NCBI GenBank assembly: GCA_025617375.2
Contig: JAMYGW020000005.1
Coordinates: 1,984,001-2,048,000, forward strand
DNA length: 64,000 nucleotides
Origin: Acarospora socialis
Lineage: Eukaryota > Ascomycota > Lecanoromycetes > Acarosporales > Acarosporaceae
Direction of reading: 5' to 3'
The notes under the pieces are model-generated. The model made no database searches and had not been told where the DNA came from. It worked only from the letters and a program-made list of their open reading frames with translations. This document shows positions 55,734 through 64,000 of this stretch, one piece after another. The position numbers and the translations under genes are program-made. Position 1 is the first letter of the stretch; each line of letters begins with the position of its first letter.

Positions 55734-57542
55734 CTAGATTAGAGTTTCGCATACCGCTTTCACCGTGAACTCATCGTCCACAGCCTGAGACAGAGCAGCT
55801 AAAGCGTCGTCCATGGAGCATGGATCGCTCTCGGTGTAGAGGGCAAGAGCAACAGCAGGGAGACGGCGTAGGGTACGGCCACTCAAGCCCTTGAGGTGCG
55901 GCAGTATGGTCAGCTGTACATTAAGTTGTAATCATTCGGGGCGGACACTCACAGCAGACTTCACTGCAATGTCCCAAAGCCGCTTTGGGGCGGAGCTCGA
56001 CTCCGTCCAGTGAGACAGCAGCATCTCCGAGTACGGTGGTAGAGCCGGTGTTCCAACAATGTGCCACTGACTATGGTTGTTGGAATCTGGGAGTGTGCTG
56101 TTCTCTTCATGTTCCTCCAGATGGGTAATAATGCCACACTTGTTAAGCTCGAGGTAACACGTTCTTAGGATCTCGTAGCTGGCCTTGGTGCTAGGAGGAG
56201 GCACATATTGCTTGACGTCGACCCGATCAAGGAACGCCGAATCCTACCATACGTATTAGTTGTGTATTGCTAATGGAATGTGCACTTACCATGGCCATTA
56301 CCAGGTTGCTCGTGCACAGGACCAGAATATTAGTATGGTTTCGAAGGCGATCCAGTGCCGTCAACAGAGCATTTACAGCCTAGTTTATAACGTTAGAAGG
56401 TGCGCCAGAGACTGCTCCGTTCAGGGAAAACTCACTCTCATGGCATCGTTTGGCTCAATACCACGTGCAGCTTGCTCTCGGGCACTGGTAAGGCTTTCCA
56501 CTTCATCCATGAGAAGACACACAAAGGTGTCCTCAGCTTCGTCAAGCATGGACTCAATATCATCGAAGAGCTTGCCAACCAGCTTTCCGCTCTCACTGAA
56601 GTATTTGCTGAAGAGCGAGTGGGAGTTGACCTCTACCAGCTTGCTTTGAGAGTACTGTTTACCAAGCCGTATAGAGAGTTGTTGTGCCAAGGCACGACTG
56701 CAGAGGTTTTAAGCGTCCATCTAGAATCAGCAGGTCGATACAAACTCACCACAAGCTTGTCTTGCCAGTACCGGCAGTGCCATACATTAATATCAAGCGG
56801 TTCCAAGTGATGGTACGAACGTCCAAACCTTTGGTCGACAGCTGTACTGGGCAACGTCAACGGATGGAGCTTGTCACATGTGAATAATGGTCTTACTCAT
56901 CCGTGTCACAAAGTGTAGAAGACGGGCTGGAATGGATGCGTCAAAGACCAACCTAGAGCTAGAGTCAGTTCTGAGGCAGTTCTGCTTGTACACAAACGCA
57001 TACGAGTCCCATAATCCATCGAGGTGCTTGCTCGGCAAGGTGGTGATTGTAGCTTGTGGGAGTGTCAGTTCATCTCCACAGTTGCCCTGTTGACCCTCAA
57101 TATTGCTCGAGTTGCCGGTTCGCTTCGGTATCTCTCTCCCATACAAGCGGTAGGCCTGGACGTCCAACTTGACGTCGGCTACCTTATAGCTCGATTCATT
57201 AGTCAACGACCCTGTGACGTCGACAGTCTTGATCGATTCAACCAAATGAGCGACACCCAGTCCTTCTGCAAAGAAGTCAACAAGGAGTGAAAGATCGTGT
57301 GGGCTTTACAAGTACCGAAGTCAGAAATCTGTTGCTTTATGCTCATATATAGATATTCCTTCCGCAACCAGCTCGCGACATCGTCAGAGACCTGAATTGG
57401 GAGAGTTCAGTAATTCAGTAATTGAAAAGAAAGATTGGTGGGTTAGATCGAATCGTACTAGATCTAACCGGACGACTGTATCCCTCTCCTGCTCTTTCAC
57501 TCGTACTTCTACATGTAGTACTGGCTGCTGAGCGCAGGCCAT
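55734..57542 (-). CDS. PCH2: Meiotic checkpoint AAA+ ATPase Pch2/TRIP13
   Basis: Nine exons by my model: 57477-57542, 57316-57391, 57004-57265, 56897-56952, 56750-56846, 56436-56697, 56290-56379, 55953-56243 and 55734-55913, for 459 residues. Family blocks run in order: [18 protein letters not shown] (built across an intron), Walker [21 protein letters not shown] (across an intron), [22 protein letters not shown], Walker [11 protein letters not shown], sensor [24 protein letters not shown] and [12 protein letters not shown]. Pch2 remodels HORMA-domain proteins in meiotic chromosomes and the spindle checkpoint. The exon 1 donor is doubtful: GTCGTC keeps phase, while the better-looking GTTAGA eight bases later does not. 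One intron is only 39 bp. Confidence 0.9.
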
Positions 57543-57790
57543 CGTGATTAGTCCGCAGTACCCAAAGTTTGGGGTTAGTGTGGGGGTTTGCAGCTGTGTG
57601 GGGGAAGGTGAGCTATAAGGCTGACAGTGAAGTACGGTAGACTATACAACTCATGTAGCAGAGTAGCGTTTCGTCATCCGTAGCCAGCAGTAACTTGCGT
57701 AGCAACTGATTCACATACCTCATCCGAAGTCTGTTCCGGTCCGGCGCTCTTCTGGGAACGCTTTCTCGTGTATCTTGTATCTTCTTCACG

Positions 57791-60599
57791 ATGGGACTTT
57801 CCGATATTCTTGAGGATAAAGACGGGTACAAATGGGAAGACCAGACTCGAGACCAAAGAGACCTTGTTACTCAATCAATCATCTCGATAGCATTTGGCCT
57901 CATCGCGTTTCTCACTTTTTGTGTAAGTACCCGTACTGTATCAGTCTTGTCACTCGTTTAACGAAAGCGTGCGCCAGGCCCTGAGACCGAGATGGAGGAG
58001 TTTATATGCCGCGCGAAAACAGCAGAAGGATGCTGCCTCGCGATTGCCCGAACTGCCACAGACATTCTTTGGATGGATCCCGACTCTCTATAAGATCACA
58101 GAGGAGGAGGTGATTGCATCAGCTGGTCTAGATGCCTTTGTGGTAAGCCGCCCACCGGAGTGGGGTCTGTTGCCAGATGCTGATTGATAGCATAGTTCTT
58201 GTCTTTCTTTAAGATGGCCATGAAATTCCTGATGTTTTCACTCTTCTTCTCCCTTGTTGTAATCCTTCCCGTTCAGGTCCACTATACGGGAGAGTATGCC
58301 TGGCACCGCAAAGACAATGGAACCGACGATATGCAATCTTACGTTTTCACGCCACAGCCGCCGGTACTCAATCAAGAATCTCGCACACTTGCCGGTGGTG
58401 GAGACGATATGGAAGTGCCCAGAACAGGCTACTTGTGGATATATGTTGTCTTTGTGTATCTTTTCTCGGCGTATGCGATCTACTTGCTCATCACCGAGAC
58501 GACCAGGATCATCGGTATTCGGCAGAACCGGCTTGGAAGCCAGTCTACCATCACAGATCGCACGTTCCGTCTGTCGGGAATACCATCTGATTTGAGGTCA
58601 GAAGAGAAGATCAAGGAATTTATCGAGGACCTTGGCATTGGGAACGTTGAAAGCGTTATGGTTTGCAGGGATTGGAAGGAGTTAGACGACTTGCTCGCGA
58701 GACGGATGGGTGTTTTGAGGAAGCTTGAAGAAGCTTGGACTGAGCACCTTGGCCATCGCCGCGATGGACGGCGACGATGGTCATTGTCAACCACGCCATC
58801 TGGCCCACCTAGAAACACAACTGATGGAGAAGCCGAGCATGGAAACGAGGCGGGCCCACTACTTGGTGGTGATGATACTGAGCAAAATCATGTGGCGACT
58901 TACTCTCAGGCCCGTCCAACCACTCGGATCTGGTTTGGTTTTTTGAACTTAGAGAGCAGGAAAATCGATGCCATTGACTACTATGAAGAGAAGCTTCGTA
59001 AGCTCGACGACCAAATTAAGATGGTACGAAAGAAGGAATTTCAGCCTACCCCATTGGCATTTGTAACGATGGACACAACGGCCTCCTGTGTAAGCATTCT
59101 AGCCATGTTTTTGTTCTGCTTACCTTTTCTGACATGGTGCAGCAAATGGCGGTACAAGCAATCTTGGACCCTTCGCCAATGCAACTACTTGCAAATCTCG
59201 CCCCGGCTCCCTCTGATGTTATCTGGCAAAATACTTATCTATCCCGCAGAAATCGGATGCTGCGTGCCTGGTCCATCACCGCAATCATCGTAGTGCTCAG
59301 TCTGTTCTGGTCTGCTCTACTAGCTCCGCTTGCCGGATTACTCAGCTTGGATTCCATTCGAAAGTGGTTGCCGAAGCTGGCTGATGCCCTTGACCGAAGC
59401 CCAATAAGCAGAACGCTAGTTCAGACGGGATTGCCTACACTGTTGGTCTCGCTGCTCAACGTTGCTGTGCCCTACCTATACGATTGTAAGTCTCCCATTC
59501 CGGAGGCTGATGGTAGCGGCTTACGATTGTTAGGGCTTGCGGGTATGCAAGGCATGGTCTCTCAAGGCGAAGTGGAGCTTTCGCTTATCTCGAAGAACTT
59601 TTTCTTCACCTTCTTCAACCTCTTCGGTGTGCTCACCATCTTCGGTACTTTTTCCAAGTTCTATGGCTTCTACGACAACTTTCGGGACGTTTTCAAGGAG
59701 CTTTCTTCCACGCAGCTTGCCTACGCGTTGGCAAGCTCGTTAGAGAGACTCGCGCCATTCTACGTCAATTTAATCGTTCTGCAAGGGCTGGGTCTCTTCC
59801 CGTTCAGGCTTCTCGAGTTCGGGAGCGTAGCAACATACCCGATCTACTTGGTTGGTGCTAAAACACCCCGGGGTTAGTAAGCCCCGACTAAGTGGCAGAC
59901 GCGGGTTACTAACAACATTCAATCCAGACTATGCAGATCTAGATCAACCACCTATCTTCAATTACGGCTACTACTTGCCCCAGAGTATCCTAATTTTCAT
60001 CATCTGTACGGTATACAGCGTTTTACCTGGCTCATGGCTCGTCCTATTCTTCGGATTGGTCTATTTCGTCTTTGGCAGCTTTATTTACAAGTACCAACTC
60101 CTTTACGCCATGGATCATCGCCAACACTCCACGGGCAAAGCCTGGCCGATTATCTGCAATCGTATTATCTTGGGCTTGGTAGTGTTCCAGATCGCCATAG
60201 CAGGCGATCTGGCGCTCAAAACAGCAATCAAGCGCTCGCTTCTGATTGTACCTCTACTTATGGGAACCATCTGGTTCAGCTACTTCTACCGGAAATCGTA
60301 CGAGCCGCTTATGAGATTTATTGCCTTGCGAAGCATTCACCGTAATGAAAGCTTCGATGGGGATGATCGTGGGGAATCGAGATACGACAGCCATACGGAT
60401 CATGGGCGGACAGTCGATGAAACGGAAGAGACGGGAAAGAGGTTCATCAATCCCAACCTTATCATTCCGTAAGGCGGCCATCGCTCTTCTCACTGTTACT
60501 TTACTAATTCAAACTAGGCTTGAGGACGTCTGGCTTGCTAAAAAGCAGACAAATGCAAACAACCACATTCTGTCGGACGACGGCGACGAAAATGTATGA
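57791..60599 (+). CDS. CSC1: CSC1/TMEM63 stress-gated cation channel
   Basis: Seven exons: 57791-57922, 57978-58142, 58196-59089, 59143-59485, 59534-59872, 59928-60468 and 60518-60599, giving 831 residues. Conserved CSC1 features: membrane helix SIISIAFGLIAFLTF, LRPRWRSLYAARK, TFFGWIPTLYKI, GLDAFVFLSFFKMAMKFL (across an intron), the cytosolic RNA_recognition-like loop (TFRLSGIPSDLR), AFVTMDTTASCQMAVQA, PSDVIWQNTYLSR and PAPFYVN-type pore helices (ISKNFFFTFFNLF, YDWLAGMQGM), ending NPNLIIPLEDVWLA. These plasma-membrane channels open on hyperosmotic or mechanical stress. All introns are 48-55 bp and phases agree. Confidence 0.95.
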
Positions 60600-61163
60600 T
60601 TTTGGGCGACAGGGGGCTTTGCGGTTGTGGCGTCGTGGAAGAGTGCATTGGGTTCTGAGTGCGCATAGCAACTCAAGGGGTGGTGTCTGTCGTGCTTTCT
60701 CCATAGCTTTCACGGTCCTTATTTCTCTGATAACAGATACCCGTTTCTTGTTACGGAAGGCGCCCATGAGATCAGGCTACCTAGGCAGTTGAATGGCACA
60801 ATACTGTAACCAAGTTCGCGGCATCTTTGTTTTGTCCCTCCTCGTCCAACTTTACAGCTTCACGCTCACTAACACCTATTGCTATCAAGACATTCTTTCA
60901 TGCTCATTTGCATCTGCACACGGCAGAGAATTGAAGCACGACATAAGCTAGTAAACTAGCAGTCGCTGGCTGACGGCACCATAGACTTTGCACACACGTC
61001 CAGACTTCCCGAGTAGCAGGTCTCGGACTCCACAGCAACGACGTCTTCTCAAATCCTCCTGTCGAGAGGAGTCGCCGACCCTTATCCAGCCCCCAACTCC
61101 ACGAACTCATCACCGGCGGCTCCTCCGATTGTTTCTGTTTTCGAAAGCGACTCCGTTCATCTG
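60600..61163. promoter_or_regulatory. Upstream region of the F-box gene
   Basis: No gene called. The frame of the F-box gene stays open upstream of its first ATG back to a TAG at about 61013. A second frame over 61028-61200 (SNDVFSNPPVERS..., HELITGGSSD) is also open, so a 5' exon or alternative start may exist here. Confidence 0.45.
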
Positions 61164-64000
61164 ATGACCCTTGGATCGCCGGCTCGATCCACTGGTTATA
61201 GATATACGCGTTCAGCTACATACCGAGCCTATAATCTTGGTGGTACTGAGCGTGCAGGTTTGAGAGAGTCGACGGATTCGACAACCCATACGACCGCGGA
61301 GAACCCGGAGGCAAGTGGTGTGTGTATGACAAACTCCGCCATGGAGCGAGCCAACGCGACCGTCTCGTCTCCCGAGCGCTGCGAACTCTTCCGATGGAAT
61401 GTGAGCGACGTATCCTCGAAGTCTTCCGACCACCGTGATAACTCAGACGGGCCTTCGACTGTGACCTCGTCTCCGTCAACACCGTCCAGTGGAGCGCAGA
61501 GTCCAGTAAGGGGCAGGCCCCTAGACGTATCGAATCTCCACCGCGCCCTTATCTCCCGCGGAACCGTGCGACGCCGAGCAGGCCCAACATCCGTTGAGTT
61601 CGACACGACGCTCATGCAAGAACGAATTGCTAGCCGCGACTTTATGGCTGAGCACGACTCTCTTCACGACAGCACACTGCTGGACGCCTACCCCTCCGGG
61701 CGCGACTGCAGGAGCGCCTCGGAGGCTTTCTTCGGCCACACCATCCACGGCTTTGCCGGCCACCGCGACACGTTCGCCCTGCTGGTAGGGCTACCGAAAC
61801 TGGCGCCGGAAATGCCGTTGGAATTTTTTCACTGCTTGCGAGGCTATATCAGCCATGCCGACTACCTGTCTGTGCGGCTTTCCTGTCGCGAGTGGTCCGC
61901 GGCTATCAACTATGTTTCGCCGCCGAAGCTACCGGCGGTGTACTTTGTGCCGCTGGAGATCGTGCAGCAGATCTATGGCTATCTGAGGCCTGTGGACTTC
62001 AATGCTGCTAGACATACGTGTCGTGCTTGGATGTTTGCGAGCTTGGAGGTGCAGCTTTTGAGGTGTATGTTGCAGCGGGGCGGATGGGGAGATGTCATAG
62101 TGGATGCTGAGGTAAATGGTCCTTTGGATGCGGATGGTGGGGCAACGAGTCAGGAGTGGGCATTGAGCAAGCTGCTGGCAAGGGAATGTGCTCTGGGGCC
62201 GAATTGGACGGGGAATGGGTTGAGAAGCACGGCTTCTTCGTTAGATTGCCACGCCGGTTGGGACCGCCATGAGACCTCACTGCTCCAAGATAGCAGTCAT
62301 GCAGGAATGGGCGCTGACCGTCCTTCTGACATCTTCCCGAGCGGGAAGAAAACCCACTCTGGCCTTGTGCAGACCGCTCGAGTCAACTTCTCCGCTCTAG
62401 GTTCGGGGAGCGCCAGGGATAACGACCAGGGCGCAGCCGTAAACTTCACGGTGAGCGTGTGTGGCAGATACCTCATGGTCGCCGAAGGCTGTATGATCTT
62501 CATCTACAGACTGAGCAGCGACCAAAAGCCATCTGATGACGGCGTGTCTTCTATTGGCCTAACAGCCATCACGAGCGTCATCTGTCCTCGTCGAGTCTTG
62601 GCTGTCAGCATGGATACGTCCTCGCAGAGATTTGCAGTTGCCGCGTTACTTGAGGGTAGGATGGGTCTGGTATGTGATCTTGATGAGAGCTTGCAATATC
62701 AGGGTACTCGGTCAACCCCGCGGAGGATGCACCACAACTCCAGTGGGTTCCATGTTAGCGTCAGCCCTAGCTCGCTGAGTTCGCCTCTCAATAGAGCGTT
62801 CGTCAGGAGCTCCGGCTCTGCTGGAGAACGAGAGATCACCGAGCCGGCTTTTGGGGGTTCTAGCTATTTTGATCCAAGCCCCAGCCGGTCATCCCAACAC
62901 CCTACCGACAATCCGGCATCGCATCGAGTCCACGAATCTGCGCCAGGCAGGTCCAGGAGCGCTGTCCCCGGAGCCTTCGCCCGAGCGCCAGGCGTCGGCC
63001 TCGAAACCGGGCCACGCAGCATCTACAAGAACCTCTGCTCCGACGACGACCCACCACGCAGCGTAGCCATCTGCCCGCAGCGTCGCTGTGTCGCCTTCGG
63101 CTGCTCCGCCGGCATCGAGCTGCACTGGGTTGACGCGCTGACGGGGCAAGACCTAAACCGCTGGTTTCCGCTAACGGCGCCCTCCGACTTCCTCTACTTC
63201 CTCCGGCCACGCAAGGGCGTCGACTCGGCCAAGAAACTCCGTCTCATCTCCTCCGCTGCGCACCCGAACGAGAAGCCAGCAGTCCAGCATCACTTCTACC
63301 CCGCGCAGACCATGGCCCATATGATGTTCGGTCCGTTGCGGTTTATGGGTCAGCTTTCCGGCATGCAGGCCGTGTCCGATTGCGACCATTACCGCGCTGT
63401 GCCGCTGAGCGACGGGAACCATATCCTCTTCACAGACCCGGCGTCCGGCATGCTGTGTCTGGGCAACGACGCACCGCTCGGCGGGCCAACGAAGCTTCTG
63501 CGGAAGATCATGATGGTAGGGCCCGCAGGATGCGTGCCGAGCGTGTATGCGGCTGGCGCGGAACTCCGTTGGGGCGTGCGGGTTGTGGCTGGCTACGGCG
63601 ACCGCGTCGTTCTGTTCAGCATCCCACCCGATATTTTTCGAGACTCCCAATCCGCAGGCACCGCCGACCTATCTTCGCAAGAGGACAGCTGGCATCTCTA
63701 TCACGACCAACCCCTCTCCAACGACGATGATATTGCGGCAGGTTCTCAGCGTAGCTTCTGGCCTGTCCACATCCACGGCACCCAAATCGGCCGCGTCCAC
63801 TCGCTCTCCGACCTCGCCATCGACAGCAGTCCGACCTTTACGATCTGGGCCTTCTCCGCGAGCGGCGAGGCGTTCGTCTGGGAAATCGAGGACGGCTCGC
63901 CGAAGCGCTTGAAGACGATCTGGATCACCCAGGATGGCAGCGTCGACGTCGCGACGGACGTGGGTGGCGATACGATTATGTCCGAGGCCCCACTTCTAGG
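61164..64000 (+). CDS. F-box protein, 3' end beyond the window
   Basis: A frame open from the ATG at 61164 to the right edge gives at least 945 residues without an intron; a second ATG lies at 61326. An F-box occurs near residue 260 (VPLEIVQQIYGYLRPVDFNAARHTCRAWMFASL). The rest contains beta-propeller-like blades (VSVCGRYLMVAEGCMIFIYRL, FAVAALLEGRMGLVCDL, GIELHWVDALTGQDLNRWF, FTIWAFSASGEAFVWEIEDG), and the N-terminal 180 residues are Ser/Thr-rich and probably disordered. F-box proteins are substrate adaptors of SCF ubiquitin ligases; the target is unknown. The start choice is uncertain because the frame is open further upstream. Confidence 0.82.
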   Translation, partial: MTLGSPARSTGYRYTRSATYRAYNLGGTERAGLRESTDSTTHTTAENPEASGVCMTNSAMERANATVSSPERCELFRWNVSDVSSKSSDHRDNSDGPSTVTSSPSTPSSGAQSPVRGRPLDVSNLHRALISRGTVRRRAGPTSVEFDTTLMQERIASRDFMAEHDSLHDSTLLDAYPSGRDCRSASEAFFGHTIHGFAGHRDTFALLVGLPKLAPEMPLEFFHCLRGYISHADYLSVRLSCREWSAAINYVSPPKLPAVYFVPLEIVQQIYGYLRPVDFNAARHTCRAWMFASLEVQLLRCMLQRGGWGDVIVDAEVNGPLDADGGATSQEWALSKLLARECALGPNWTGNGLRSTASSLDCHAGWDRHETSLLQDSSHAGMGADRPSDIFPSGKKTHSGLVQTARVNFSALGSGSARDNDQGAAVNFTVSVCGRYLMVAEGCMIFIYRLSSDQKPSDDGVSSIGLTAITSVICPRRVLAVSMDTSSQRFAVAALLEGRMGLVCDLDESLQYQGTRSTPRRMHHNSSGFHVSVSPSSLSSPLNRAFVRSSGSAGEREITEPAFGGSSYFDPSPSRSSQHPTDNPASHRVHESAPGRSRSAVPGAFARAPGVGLETGPRSIYKNLCSDDDPPRSVAICPQRRCVAFGCSAGIELHWVDALTGQDLNRWFPLTAPSDFLYFLRPRKGVDSAKKLRLISSAAHPNEKPAVQHHFYPAQTMAHMMFGPLRFMGQLSGMQAVSDCDHYRAVPLSDGNHILFTDPASGMLCLGNDAPLGGPTKLLRKIMMVGPAGCVPSVYAAGAELRWGVRVVAGYGDRVVLFSIPPDIFRDSQSAGTADLSSQEDSWHLYHDQPLSNDDDIAAGSQRSFWPVHIHGTQIGRVHSLSDLAIDSSPTFTIWAFSASGEAFVWEIEDGSPKRLKTIWITQDGSVDVATDVGGDTIMSEAPLL

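Noticed and set aside
1-64000. CRISPR array, rRNA or complete autonomous transposon
   Set aside because: No regularly spaced repeats, no rRNA signatures, and no reverse transcriptase or DDE transposase motifs were seen on either strand.

Overview
The window is fungal nuclear DNA. Genes carry many short introns (about 45-70 bp, GT/AG ends, CTAAC/CTGAC-like branch sites), and the families present (HET domain, NACHT STAND proteins, Zn2Cys6 factors, CSC1, DUF3602) are typical of filamentous Ascomycota. A Dothideomycete is my best guess, from overall protein style only. No rRNA, tRNA or CRISPR array was recognised.

Layout. 0-15.7 kb is a dense housekeeping block: HEL2/ZNF598 ubiquitin ligase, a DEK_C-SWIB chromatin protein, eIF3b, a PAR32-like DUF3602 protein, an ERD1-type EXS membrane protein and PEX10. 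15.7-19 kb is gene-poor, with broken reading frames. 19-30 kb is accessory: a C2H2+Zn2Cys6 transcription factor, a 32-residue metallothionein-like mini-gene with four CxxC pairs, a DUF7708-NACHT protein, and a divergent pair made of a quercetinase-like bicupin and an FAD aromatic monooxygenase. 29.7-39.8 kb is gene-poor, with an MFS transporter relic, a frameshifted coiled-coil relic and an OrsD-like zinc-binding reading frame. 39.8-46 kb returns to housekeeping with IRE1 and CCT2. 46-55.7 kb is a decay zone: a Cys-rich single-pass membrane gene with a doubtful frame, a wrecked Pin4-type parvulin, an intact HET-domain gene, a wrecked GH47 alpha-mannosidase, and nested inverted-repeat elements. 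55.7-64 kb holds PCH2/TRIP13, CSC1 and an F-box protein that runs off the right edge.

Functional links. HEL2, eIF3b, CCT2 and IRE1 all serve translation and protein quality control, but they are unlinked neighbours rather than a cluster. The bicupin/monooxygenase pair shares one 655-bp promoter and may form a small aromatic or flavonoid breakdown module. NACHT and HET proteins belong to families used in fungal self/non-self recognition. Pseudogene lesions are mostly one-base deletions plus TGG-to-TGA stops, while long conserved genes nearby are intact, so the decay looks real rather than a sequencing artefact.

All gene models were spliced by eye. Intron ends are stated where reading-frame phase and family conservation agree, and doubtful joins are marked.
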